Assembly: GCA_002492415.1 (NCBI GenBank)
Contig: DKYK01000015.1
Coordinates: 1-22,525, forward strand
Reading direction: 5' to 3'
Length of the DNA: 22,525 nucleotides
Source of the DNA: Christensenella sp. UBA7102
GTDB lineage: Bacteria > Bacillota > Clostridia > Christensenellales > UBA1750
How positions within the stretch are numbered: the first letter of the stretch is position 1; each line of letters starts with the position of its first letter. A model generated the notes under the pieces. That model had not been told where the DNA came from and did no database searches. It was given only the letters and a program-made list of their open reading frames with translations. The translations under genes were made by a program, and so were the position numbers. This document shows, in pieces, positions 7,167-14,858 of the stretch.

Positions 7167-7628
7167 GTGGAGGATTGTCAGGAGATCTATTCCCTTTACT
7201 TTCGGGATGTGTACAAGTACATGCTGTCCCTGAGCCGGGATCCGCATCTTGCCGAAGAAATCACGCAGGAAACGTTTTTCAAAGCGATCCGGTCGTTGGA
7301 TTCCTTTCGGGGACAGTGCAGGCTTTACGTGTGGCTTTGTCAAATCGCAAAAAATACTTACCGCTCCTATCTTGCAAGACACAAGGAGCCGGAGACAGAG
7401 GAAACCCCTGCCGGCTCTTTAGAGGAAATGATGCTCAACAAGGAATCCGCATTTTTGATTCACCAGGCGCTTCACAACCTGCCGGAGCCGTACAAAGAGG
7501 TGTTTTCTCTGCGGGTGCTGGGGGAGCTGCCCTTCCGGCAAATCGGTCTGCTGTTTGGCAAGACGGAGAACTGGGCACGGGTGATCTATCACCGTGCGAG
7601 GATGAAAATCAAGGAGGAATTTGAATGA
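7167..7628 (+). CDS. ECF-type RNA polymerase sigma factor (sigma-70 family)
   Basis: This 153-residue sigma factor should direct RNA polymerase to a small regulon. Region 2 is in the first half (YFRDVYKYMLSLSRDPHLAEEITQETFFKAIRSLDSFRG), and region 4 is in the last 50 residues (LHNLPEPYKEVFSLRVLGELPFRQIGLLFGKTENWARVIYHRAR), with the usual ECF linker between. I chose the GTG at 7167 because a perfect AAAGGAGGTG ends 5 nt before it. A start at 7095 would put the promoter-like TGAAAC inside the coding region. The stop overlaps the anti-sigma start by ATGA (7625-7628), so the two are translationally coupled. No regulon can be assigned. Confidence 0.93.
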   Translation: MEDCQEIYSLYFRDVYKYMLSLSRDPHLAEEITQETFFKAIRSLDSFRGQCRLYVWLCQIAKNTYRSYLARHKEPETEETPAGSLEEMMLNKESAFLIHQALHNLPEPYKEVFSLRVLGELPFRQIGLLFGKTENWARVIYHRARMKIKEEFE

Positions 7629-8320
7629 AGTATCCCTGTGGCGTTATCCACGATCTGCTCCCGCTGGTACACGACGACGCATGCAGCCCGGAGAGCCGCC
7701 GCGCGGTGGAAGAGCACTGCGCGGACTGCCCGGATTGCAAAAAGCTGCTCGACGAGCTGAACGCGGCGCCGGAGCCCAGCGAGATGGTGAAGGAGGCAAA
7801 CCAGCTGCTCCCCATCCTCAAAAAGTGGAACCGCGAGAAGAAAAAATATCTGTGGATCGGGCTGGGCATCGCGTTGCTTCTCACGCTGGCGTACACGGGC
7901 TATTCGGTGCTGAGGAGCTGGAAGTGCGTCCCGATGGGCAAGGACGACGTCGTGGTGCTGGACATCTATCAGACCGCAGACGGCATCGTCCACATCGACT
8001 ACGACGATTTGTACGACTTGAATTTCTACAGCACGTCCATCGAGCTCGGGAGCGACGGCTGCGGCTATATCTCTGCCTACCGACCCATTCTGGCGAGGAG
8101 GAAGGAAGGGCCGTACCACCGCAACAGCTACGCCGGCGTCAGCTTCGACCCCGAGAGCGCCTTTGTGTGGCTGGACGACGAGCTGTATGGGCCGCATGTG
8201 TCGGTGGACAAGGTGTACATCGGCATCAAGGACGATCCGGAGAACTGCATTCTGGCTTGGGAGAAGGGCATGGAGGTGCGCGCCGCGACCGAGGAGGAAG
8301 AAGAATTTTATCGATATTGA
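7625..8320 (+). CDS. Membrane anti-sigma factor with zf-HC2 (ZAS-like) zinc finger
   Basis: This 231-residue single-pass membrane protein is the expected regulator of the sigma factor encoded immediately upstream. The cytoplasmic N-terminus carries Cys5, His31, Cys35 and Cys38, the C-x25-H-x3-C-x2-C arrangement of the zinc-binding anti-sigma (ZAS/zf-HC2) domain. A transmembrane helix runs from about 75 to 96 after KKKY, followed by an extracytoplasmic region of about 135 residues. That region is rich in Asp and Tyr and has no domain I recognise; it probably senses the signal. The last residues are a run of acidic Glu. The ATG at 7625 overlaps the sigma stop. The outer domain resembles none of the classical stress sensors, so the inducing signal is unknown. 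Confidence 0.9.
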   Translation: MKYPCGVIHDLLPLVHDDACSPESRRAVEEHCADCPDCKKLLDELNAAPEPSEMVKEANQLLPILKKWNREKKKYLWIGLGIALLLTLAYTGYSVLRSWKCVPMGKDDVVVLDIYQTADGIVHIDYDDLYDLNFYSTSIELGSDGCGYISAYRPILARRKEGPYHRNSYAGVSFDPESAFVWLDDELYGPHVSVDKVYIGIKDDPENCILAWEKGMEVRAATEEEEEFYRY

Positions 8321-8368
8321 CGAAGCGGCGCGCTCTTCATGCTTGGACGAACGTGCCCGCAGGCAAGG

Positions 8369-9739
8369 TCATTCTTCGGGCAGCGGACGGATTTTTGCGC
8401 GGTATTCGCGCACAAAGAACAGTGTGGTCATCGCGGCCGACATCACTTCGGCGATGGGGAAGGCCCACCATACCATGTTGACGTCGCCCGTGCGCGCCAG
8501 CAGCCAGGCGACGGGCAGCAGCACCACCAGCTGACGCATCAGCGAGGTGATCAGGCTGGGCAGCGCGTTGCCCAGCGCCTGGAACACGGAGCCGGCGACG
8601 ATGCAGTAGCCCGCGATCAGAAAATGGACGCCGATGATGCGCAGCGCCGGCACGCCGATGGACAGCATGTGCTCCGAGGCGTTGTACAGCCCCATCAGCT
8701 TGTCCGGAATCAGCTCAAAGGCGAGCGTGCCCAGCACCATGATGCCCACCGCTGTCAGGATCGCCAGGCGGATGCTGCGCGTCATGCGTTTTTTCTTCTT
8801 TGCGCCATAGTTGTAGGACACGATGGGCACAAGGCCGTTGTTCAGGCCGAAAATGGGCATGAAGACAAAGGACTGCAGCTTGAAGTACACGCCCAGCACC
8901 GCTGTTGCCGTGGAGGAGAAGGCGATTATTAGGATACGGTTCATGAAGAAGGTCATCACCGAGCCAATGGAGGCCATCAGAATAGAGGGCACGCCCACCG
9001 CGTAGATGCGGCCGATGATGGAGCCGTCGGGTCGAAAGCCGCGATAGCTCAAGCTGACCTCGCGGTTGCAGCACACGTTGAGCACAATACCCAGAGCGAA
9101 GCTGACGCACTGGCTGATCACGGTGGCCACCGCCGCGCCCGTGACGCCCATTGCGGGCATGCCGCACAGACCGAAGATGAGCACGGGATCCAGCACGATA
9201 TTGATGACCGCGCCCACCGCCTGCGTGATCATGGAATAGACCGTCTTGCCCGTGGCCTGCAGCAGGCGTTCTGTCGCAATCGCGCCAAAGGAGCCGACGC
9301 TCACGATGCACACCACGCGCAGATATTCGTCGCCATAGGCGATGATGTGCGCAATATCGGTCTGCGTGCGCATGAACCAGTCGGTGAGCAGAGCGCCAAA
9401 GAGCATGAAGGGCACGCAGGAAAGCAGCAGCACAAACAGGCCGTTGGTCGCCGCGCGGTTGGCCCGGTCGAAGTCCTTCGCGCCCAGCGCCTTGGACAGC
9501 AGCGAATTCATACCCACGCCCGTGCCCGTGGATACCGCAATCATCAGGTTCTGGATGGGGAATGCCAGCGATACTGCCGTCAGCGCATCCTCACTGATGC
9601 GCGCGACGAACATGGAATCCACGATGTTGTACAGCGCCTGGATCAGCATAGAGATCATGATGGGCAGCGACATGCTCATCAGCAGCTTGCCCACGGGCAT
9701 TGTGCCCATCTTGTTTTCACGTGTCAAACCATCCTGCAT
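8369..9739 (-). CDS. MATE-family multidrug/metabolite exporter
   Basis: This 456-residue polytopic membrane protein with about 12 helices should export cationic or organic compounds using sodium or proton gradients. Family features include the N-terminal MSLPIMISMLIQALYNIVDSMF and the internal duplication typical of MATE. GMPAMGVTGAAVATVISQ lies near the middle and PIFGLNNGLVPIVSYNYGAKK before the second half. The first two helices and the DxxFVARIS loop match the DinF/NorM-like bacterial group. The ATG at 9739 follows GGAGGGA by about 10 nt and is preferred over the ORF start at 9793, which overlaps the promoter. It is monocistronic with its own promoter at 9785-9813. It ends 48 nt from the anti-sigma stop and is convergent with it. 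The substrate is unknown. Confidence 0.93.
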   Translation of the reverse strand: MQDGLTRENKMGTMPVGKLLMSMSLPIMISMLIQALYNIVDSMFVARISEDALTAVSLAFPIQNLMIAVSTGTGVGMNSLLSKALGAKDFDRANRAATNGLFVLLLSCVPFMLFGALLTDWFMRTQTDIAHIIAYGDEYLRVVCIVSVGSFGAIATERLLQATGKTVYSMITQAVGAVINIVLDPVLIFGLCGMPAMGVTGAAVATVISQCVSFALGIVLNVCCNREVSLSYRGFRPDGSIIGRIYAVGVPSILMASIGSVMTFFMNRILIIAFSSTATAVLGVYFKLQSFVFMPIFGLNNGLVPIVSYNYGAKKKKRMTRSIRLAILTAVGIMVLGTLAFELIPDKLMGLYNASEHMLSIGVPALRIIGVHFLIAGYCIVAGSVFQALGNALPSLITSLMRQLVVLLPVAWLLARTGDVNMVWWAFPIAEVMSAAMTTLFFVREYRAKIRPLPEE

Positions 9740-9784
9740 TTTTGTATGTTCCCTCCGTGTATGGCAGATTGAGTTGCGTTGTCT

Positions 9785-9813
9785 AGTATACATCCATATA
9801 ATTTGAAATTCAA
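9785..9813 (-). promoter_or_regulatory. Sigma-A-type promoter of the MATE gene
   Basis: On the minus strand TTGAAT is followed after exactly 17 nt by TATACT, with an AT-rich upstream region. It lies about 45 nt before the ATG at 9739. Confidence 0.75.
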
Positions 9814-9861
9814 TAATTAAAAGGTAAAGTTTTTGCTATCTGTGGCGACATTGCGGCGCGC

Positions 9862-9902
9862 AAAAAGGCGGCGCCCCACACGGAAAATGCAGGATGCCGC
9901 CC
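9862..9902 (-). terminator. Terminator of the DUF4349/GH127 operon
   Basis: On the minus strand GGCGGC and GCCGCC bracket a loop of about 22 nt and are followed directly by TTTTTG. It lies 15 nt after the DUF4349 gene stop. Confidence 0.6.
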
Positions 9903-9917
9903 GGAATCTGGAGAGGA

Positions 9918-10805
9918 TTACCGCGTCTTTTTGCGCCGGCAAAGTTTGACGATCAGCACGATCAGCCCAGCCAACAGCGCCGCGATGCCGCCGTAGATGC
10001 CCACAAACGGCGCGACGGCGACGATCAGCAGCACAAGCCCCTGTCCGAACTCCTCCGCAAACTGCAGAGAGCTGAAAAAGGTTTCGGCCACGCGGGCGGA
10101 GAAGGTCTCGGCCGGCATTTCCTGATATTCCACCACTTCGGTCAGTTCAATCTGGATGGCGGCGTACTCCACCAACCCGTCGTAGCGCTTGATGGCGGAG
10201 GTGCGGTCGTTGATGCGATAGCGCACCTCGGTCAGCTCTTCCTCCAGCGCGATCAGGTCCGCCATATCGGTAACCTGCTCCATCATCGCCAGAAGCCGCT
10301 CCTGCTGAATTTTCAGCGCGTCCAGTTCAGATTGCACGTCGTAATACTGATCGGTCACGTCCTCGGCGCTCTGGCTGCGCGTCACCACGTTGCCCACGGC
10401 CGACAGCCGCTCGTTTGCCGACGCGAAAGCCGCGGCGGGAACGCGGCAGGTGAAGCTGGCCGTGCGGCTGCCGCCGTGCGCGCCGCCCTCGATGTAGCTG
10501 CTCTCCATGTAGCCGCCCAGCTGCAGCACCAGCGCGTTGATCTCGTCCACCGCCTGGTCAAACTCCAGCGTCTCCAGCTGGAGCGAGCTGCTGCGGATGA
10601 GCTTGCGGCCGCTCTCCGGCGCGCCGTCCACGGTCAGGTCGCCCTCGGTCAATCCCGCGCCGGGCGCGAGGGACTCCGCGGCAGCGGCTTGGGGCTTGCT
10701 GACCGCAAAATCCCCGGACATAGGGGAGCTGTTCGAGCTGCAGCCCGTAAGCACAAACAGCAGCGCCAGCAGCAAAGCCAACAGGGGTCGCCATACGGGT
10801 TTCAT
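9918..10805 (-). CDS. DUF4349-domain lipoprotein
   Basis: This 295-residue envelope protein starts with a lipoprotein signal whose lipobox LTGC places the modified cysteine at residue 22. Next come a Ser/Ala-rich spacer and the DUF4349 body. The body shows IRSSSLQLETLEFDQAVDEI, a YMESSYIEGG strand and a long helical coiled-coil region (DVTDQYYDVQSELDALKIQQERLL and beyond). A C-terminal transmembrane helix ends in RRKKTR. The family is widespread in Gram-positive envelopes and its function is not established. The ATG at 10805 follows AAGGAGGTG. It starts 43 nt after the GH127 gene stop on the same strand and is closed by a terminator, so it is the last gene of that transcript. Its role beside cytoplasmic glycosidases is unclear. 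Confidence 0.88.
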   Translation of the reverse strand: MKPVWRPLLALLLALLFVLTGCSSNSSPMSGDFAVSKPQAAAAESLAPGAGLTEGDLTVDGAPESGRKLIRSSSLQLETLEFDQAVDEINALVLQLGGYMESSYIEGGAHGGSRTASFTCRVPAAAFASANERLSAVGNVVTRSQSAEDVTDQYYDVQSELDALKIQQERLLAMMEQVTDMADLIALEEELTEVRYRINDRTSAIKRYDGLVEYAAIQIELTEVVEYQEMPAETFSARVAETFFSSLQFAEEFGQGLVLLIVAVAPFVGIYGGIAALLAGLIVLIVKLCRRKKTR

Positions 10806-10848
10806 GTTGTGCACCTCCTTGACGGATTCGAGCGGGAGTCGGTCAGGG

Positions 10849-12735
10849 TTATTCCTCTCTGCCATAGGGGAACTGCGCGATGCGCAGCGGCGCGCTGCCA
10901 TAGGGCACCAGCGTGAGGCTCACGCGCTCCCTGTCCGCCGGGCGCAGCGGCCGCACCGGCGGCTGGTCCGCCGAGCCGTGCTTTTCGCTCCATTCCGGAC
11001 AGAGAAACGCCGTCGCGGTGATCTTTGTTCCCGTCGGATCCACGGTAAAGCCGTATTCGGGCAGCAGCGCATAGTTCCACTGCGTCAGCGGATAAGCCCA
11101 GCGGTCGCACAGCGGCAGCTCGCCCTTGTATTCCCACCGGGCCTGGATGGGCAGCGCGTAAAGCAGCGGCCCGCGGTAGACCGCCAGCGTCTGATGGTAC
11201 CACTTTTCCGTGCGCACCTCCTGCGCGATGAACAGCCGGATCTCCGTTTCCTCGCCCCATACCCGCTCGATGGTCAGGTAAGAGCCGGGCTGCGCCGGGT
11301 ACACCGTCTCGCCGATCTTTGCATAGGCGTCCTGCGTCCAGCCGGGGATGCGCAGCTTGAGCGGGAAGGCCGCCTCCTGCGAGCATTTTACGCGGATCAC
11401 GATCTCCTCGCTTGCGGGGTAGTTCCCCTCGACGCGGATGTTCACCTTGGCCTGCCCAATGCGCCAAAGCACCTCGCAGGGCGCGTAGCTCTGCGCCGCA
11501 AGGCCGCCCTCGCGCGTGGCCATCCACAGGTGCGCGGTGAACTTGGGCCAGGCCTGATGCAGGTTCGCGGTGCAGCAGCCGTAGGTGGGTTCCAGCCCCA
11601 GCACGTTGGAATCCCTGTCGTTGTTGTAAAAATTGCGCTTTTGCTCGTCGATGCGAATCTGATTGACCTGCTGGTAGTACGGGTGCGCCCAGCCGTCCGC
11701 CGTCAGCGCGCCAGGCAGCGCGTTAAACGCGATGCGCTCCCACAGGTCGCCCAGCTGCGCGTCGTCGCACAGCGCCATCAGGCTCTCGAGTGTGTAGAGC
11801 ATCTCCGCCACCGCGCAGGTCTCAATGCCCTGCGAGGGGTTCGCGCCGGAGAGGTGCTCGTCGCAGGTGAACATGCCGTTGGCCACGCCGTGCGCGCGCA
11901 TCAGCTTGGTCCACCCCGCCCGAAACGCCTGCTCCTGCTTGATGCCGCCGTGCACCACATGATCCAGCATGGGGGTCTTGAGCGCCATGGCGATATTGAC
12001 GCCGTGCACGTGATGGTGCTGCTGCCAGCCCGGCGACCAGGGATCGGCGTTGTCCTTGAGCATGGGCTCCAGCATGGACCAGGGGAAGGCGCGCTTCTGA
12101 TCCCGCGCGTCGGGGAAGGTGTGGAAGTACCCCGTCCAGTCGATGGATTGCCGCAGCAGCTTGTCCTGCAGCTTCAGCAGCGCTTTCTGCCCGGTGAGGT
12201 TGTACAGAAACTGGATCACCTGCAGCTCTTCGCCTACCCGCGCGATGGCCCACAGCCCCAGCGGCTTTTCGTCCAGCATTTTGTATTGATACGCAAAGTA
12301 GCGCGCAAGGAAGCTCAGCACGCGCTTGTCGCCCGTTGCGGTGAAATACTGCTGCATGCACTTGAGCGCCACCATGCGCGGCCACCAGTCGTCGTTGGTC
12401 GCAGGCCCGAAGAAGCCGTCCTCGCGCTGCGAATCCAGCGTCCAGTCGATGAATTTCTGCGCCAGGGCCTTGAGCGCCTCGTCGCCCAGCTGCCAGGCCA
12501 GCGGAATCAGCCCGTCAAAGTAGTAGGGGCCGCGCTCCCAGTCGTCGCCGTCCCCACCCAGCCAGGCGCAGTTCCTCAGGCTGTCCCATACCTTTACCAG
12601 GTTGCCGCTCAGCCCGTTTGCCATCGTACGCTCCACGTCCCGCAGATACCCCGCGGGGCGCACCGCGCCCACGGGCAGCGGCGCGAATGCGTTGGGCGCC
12701 AGCGGCGCGCTGTTGAATATGGCTCTATCGATCAT
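10849..12735 (-). CDS. Glycoside hydrolase family 127-type (DUF1680) enzyme, probable beta-L-arabinofuranosidase
   Basis: This 628-residue enzyme resembles DUF1680 proteins, of which the Bifidobacterium HypBA1 beta-L-arabinofuranosidase is the studied example. HypBA1 uses a zinc site and a cysteine nucleophile. The corresponding residues are visible here: Glu305 and Cys307 in IETCAVAE, and Cys387-Cys388 in TYGCCTAN. The spacings (2, 80, 1) are very close to those in HypBA1 (338, 340, 417, 418). An upstream Glu in CDEHLSG (about 293) is a candidate acid/base. The N-terminal half is an all-alpha barrel and the C-terminal 200 residues are beta-rich. There is no signal peptide. The ATG at 12735 follows GAAGGGAG. 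It lies 86 nt after the sialidase-like gene and 43 nt before the DUF4349 gene. Substrate specificity within the family is uncertain. Confidence 0.88.
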   Translation of the reverse strand: MIDRAIFNSAPLAPNAFAPLPVGAVRPAGYLRDVERTMANGLSGNLVKVWDSLRNCAWLGGDGDDWERGPYYFDGLIPLAWQLGDEALKALAQKFIDWTLDSQREDGFFGPATNDDWWPRMVALKCMQQYFTATGDKRVLSFLARYFAYQYKMLDEKPLGLWAIARVGEELQVIQFLYNLTGQKALLKLQDKLLRQSIDWTGYFHTFPDARDQKRAFPWSMLEPMLKDNADPWSPGWQQHHHVHGVNIAMALKTPMLDHVVHGGIKQEQAFRAGWTKLMRAHGVANGMFTCDEHLSGANPSQGIETCAVAEMLYTLESLMALCDDAQLGDLWERIAFNALPGALTADGWAHPYYQQVNQIRIDEQKRNFYNNDRDSNVLGLEPTYGCCTANLHQAWPKFTAHLWMATREGGLAAQSYAPCEVLWRIGQAKVNIRVEGNYPASEEIVIRVKCSQEAAFPLKLRIPGWTQDAYAKIGETVYPAQPGSYLTIERVWGEETEIRLFIAQEVRTEKWYHQTLAVYRGPLLYALPIQARWEYKGELPLCDRWAYPLTQWNYALLPEYGFTVDPTGTKITATAFLCPEWSEKHGSADQPPVRPLRPADRERVSLTLVPYGSAPLRIAQFPYGREE

Positions 12736-12777
12736 GCGAATGGTCTCCCTTCGGATAAATCCTTTCCTTCTGACAAT

Positions 12778-12806
12778 ATTTTACCTTTTTATGCCGCTGT
12801 GCGCAA
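12778..12806 (-). promoter_or_regulatory. Possible promoter for the GH127 gene
   Basis: On the minus strand TTGCGC is followed after 17 nt by TAAAAT, about 40 nt upstream of the GH127 start. The -10 is good and the -35 is weak. It would allow GH127/DUF4349 expression independent of the sialidase-like gene. Confidence 0.4.
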
Positions 12807-12821
12807 GCCGGTACCGCTTGT

Positions 12822-13787
12822 TTAACAAATTCTGATGCGCCAATAGCAGATGGAGCGCCGCTGCCAGGTGTGCGTGATGTGCAGCGCGCCGCCCTGCCAC
12901 AGCACAGCCGGATAGGAGTACTCCCCCGGCATGGTCACCAGATGCGTCAGCAGCGTCCAGCTGCGCCCGCCGTCAGAAGAGACGAACACCGAAAGGGGCG
13001 AGCGCGCCGCCCAGTTGCCGGAAACCGGATTGCACACCAGATATAGCGTGCCGTCCGGCGCGCAGGCCACGTCCACGCCGCTGTTGTTGTTGGGCATGGA
13101 CGTTGGAAAGGGCTGGCTCCAGGTGCGCCCTTCGTCCGCCGAATCCGTGCGGTACAGCGCGCCCTGCGTGGTGCGCAGCAGCGCGTGCACGCCCGCTTTG
13201 TCGCGCCACAGCGCGGGCTGGATGGCGCCAAAGGGCGTGGGCAGCTCCCCCTCCGGGCGCGGGATGCGGATATCCGCCGTGCGAACCCAGCTCTCCCCGC
13301 CGTCCTCCGAGCGGTCCATAAAGCACCGCCATTGGCCGTCTTCCAGAGACGCCGGCGCAAGCAGCGTCCCGTCCGGCAGTTCCAGCAGTTTGTTGCGCAC
13401 CGGGCCCCGGCCGCCTGCGTCGCCCGGCGCCAGCTCCGAAGCATCCGACCAGCTGCGCCCCAGGTCGTGCGAGCGCATTATCATCGTGCGCCAGTTCGCG
13501 ATCACGCGCCCCTCCTTGTAGAAGAGCAGCAGCACGCCGTCGTTCCGCAGGTGCAGCACGGGGTTCCAGTGCGGCAGGCCGCCCGCAGGCGTCAGCGGCG
13601 CGGGCTCCGTCCAGCCCCCCTGCGCCGGCAGATACGCGCCCCAGATGCGCACGTCGTCCGCGCCCTCGCGCGTGCCCTGGAACCACACGGCGTATGTCCC
13701 GCCGTCAGGCAGCAGCGCCAAATGGCTGGCGTGGCACTGCACGCCCTCCTTTGGCTGAAAGATCAGCTCGTTGCGCAGGATCTGCAT
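12822..13787 (-). CDS. Sialidase-like six-bladed propeller protein with Asp-box (BNR) repeats
   Basis: This 321-residue protein belongs to the 'sialidase family / exo-alpha-sialidase' group (BNR_2, PF13088). Four Asp-boxes are visible: SHDLGRSW (106-113), SEDGGESW (160-167), SADEGRTW (216-223) and SSDGGRSW (270-277). It ends with the typical HITHTWQRRSICYW strand. Sialidases of this fold release sialic acid, but many relatives without the full catalytic set have other or unknown substrates, so the activity is not proven. There is no signal peptide. The ATG at 13787 has GAAAGGATGG 5 to 8 nt upstream. Two upstream in-frame ATGs at 13796 and 13808 lack a ribosome binding site. It is divergent from the GNAT gene and precedes the GH127 gene. 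Confidence 0.85.
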   Translation of the reverse strand: MQILRNELIFQPKEGVQCHASHLALLPDGGTYAVWFQGTREGADDVRIWGAYLPAQGGWTEPAPLTPAGGLPHWNPVLHLRNDGVLLLFYKEGRVIANWRTMIMRSHDLGRSWSDASELAPGDAGGRGPVRNKLLELPDGTLLAPASLEDGQWRCFMDRSEDGGESWVRTADIRIPRPEGELPTPFGAIQPALWRDKAGVHALLRTTQGALYRTDSADEGRTWSQPFPTSMPNNNSGVDVACAPDGTLYLVCNPVSGNWAARSPLSVFVSSDGGRSWTLLTHLVTMPGEYSYPAVLWQGGALHITHTWQRRSICYWRIRIC

Positions 13788-13813
13788 AAAAACCATCCTT
13801 TCGCCCATAGGAT

Positions 13814-13842
13814 TTGTATTTCAACGCAAAATGTGATACAGT
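13814..13842 (+). promoter_or_regulatory. Possible promoter of the GNAT operon
   Basis: TTGTAT and TACAGT are separated by 17 nt, about 35 nt before the start at 13878. It lies between two divergent genes. Confidence 0.4.
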
Positions 13843-13877
13843 AACAGCATCAGTGTGACAGAAGGGAGCTGCCGCCC

Positions 13878-14390
13878 ATGGAAATAGCCTACCGCGCCGC
13901 GCGGATGGAAGATTTGGACGAAGCATACGCGCTCGTGCGCGCCGCAATCGACGACATGGACCGCCGCGGCATCCATCAGTGGAACGAGTTCTACCCCGAT
14001 CGCGCCCAGCTTTTTGAGGATATCGATCGCGGACATCTGCGCGTGGGGACGTGCACGGGCCGCATCGCGCTCATCTACGCGCTCAACCACGATTGCGATG
14101 AGGGATATGCCGCCTGCGCCTGGGCGCAGCCCGAGCGCCCCTGGTTGGCGCTGCACCGCCTGTGCGTGCACCCGGAGCACCAGGGCAAGGGCATCGGCGG
14201 CCAGGCGCTTGCGCACATCTTCAGGGAAGCCTATGCCGCAGGTGCGCGCTCGCTGCGCTTGGACGCGTTCTCACAAAATCCAGCCGCGCTGCGCCTGTAC
14301 GCCCAAGCGGGCTTTTCTCGCACCGGCCAGGTCGACGGGATCATGGGCCGTTTCTACATTATGGAAAAGCTGCTGGAGGAGAGCGAATGA
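13878..14390 (+). CDS. GNAT-family N-acetyltransferase
   Basis: This 170-residue acetyltransferase should move an acetyl group from acetyl-CoA to an unknown amine. Motif A is present as LHRLCVHPEHQGKGIGGQAL, with the pyrophosphate-binding QGKGIG at 102-107. The C-terminal RLDAFSQNPAALRLYAQAGF matches motif B with the usual Asn and Tyr. The N-terminal R-x-A-R-x-x-D-L-D-E-A segment is typical of small GNAT proteins. The ATG at 13878 follows GAAGGGAG. Its stop overlaps the next start as ATGA (14387-14390), so it is coupled to the phosphatase gene. The substrate is unknown. Confidence 0.9.
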   Translation: MEIAYRAARMEDLDEAYALVRAAIDDMDRRGIHQWNEFYPDRAQLFEDIDRGHLRVGTCTGRIALIYALNHDCDEGYAACAWAQPERPWLALHRLCVHPEHQGKGIGGQALAHIFREAYAAGARSLRLDAFSQNPAALRLYAQAGFSRTGQVDGIMGRFYIMEKLLEESE

Positions 14391-14845
14391 TCCGCGTGCT
14401 GTTTGTCTGCCTGGGCAACATCTGCCGCTCGCCCATGGCGGAATATATATTGAAGGAAATGGTCGCACGGCGCGGCCTTACTCCACAATTTTACATCAAT
14501 TCCGCCGCCACGTCCAGCGAGGAATGGGGCAACCCCATCTATCCGCCCGCGCGGCGCAAGCTACAGGAGGAGGGCGTCCCCGTGGGCGACCATCGCGCGG
14601 TGCAGATGATGGCGGGCGACTATGCGCGCTACGACCTGCTTATCGGCATGGACGCAAACAACCTGCGCGCCATGCGCCGCATCGCGGGCGGCGACCCCGA
14701 GGGCAAGCTGCGCCGCCTGCTGGATTTCACCGACCGCCCCGGCGACGTGGCCGATCCCTGGTACACCGGCGACTTTGACGCCGCCTATGCCGACATCGCC
14801 CGGGGCTGCGAAGCGCTTCTTACGTACCTGACCGACACAAAATAA
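14387..14845 (+). CDS. Low-molecular-weight protein tyrosine phosphatase
   Basis: This 152-residue cytoplasmic phosphatase has the P-loop CLGNICRSP at residues 8-16, with nucleophile Cys8 and Arg14. The general acid is Asp123 in DPWYTGDF. Ile at the fifth P-loop position favours the tyrosine phosphatase type over the arginine phosphatase (YwlE) type, which has Thr there. Length and motif spacing are normal. The ATG at 14387 overlaps the GNAT stop. The putative glycoside hydrolase starts 13 nt downstream. LMW phosphatases often act with tyrosine kinases of capsule synthesis, but no such genes are visible here, so the partner is unknown. Confidence 0.93.
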   Translation: MIRVLFVCLGNICRSPMAEYILKEMVARRGLTPQFYINSAATSSEEWGNPIYPPARRKLQEEGVPVGDHRAVQMMAGDYARYDLLIGMDANNLRAMRRIAGGDPEGKLRRLLDFTDRPGDVADPWYTGDFDAAYADIARGCEALLTYLTDTK

Positions 14846-14858
14846 GGGGGACCAACCG

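Noticed and set aside
6948..7382. 144-residue minus-strand frame through tRNA-Ile
   Set aside because: Its C-terminal GRSRLELPTSRL-type sequence is the familiar translation of a tRNA gene, not a protein.
8321..8368. Possible terminator between the anti-sigma and MATE genes
   Set aside because: A 6-bp TGCCCG/CGGGCA pairing with a long loop overlaps the MATE end and has no T-run; it is too weak to report.
10537..12825. 762-residue open frame on the plus strand opposite the GH127 gene
   Set aside because: It is the longest frame in the window but is a codon-structure mirror of GH127 and part of the DUF4349 gene, with no recognisable domain.
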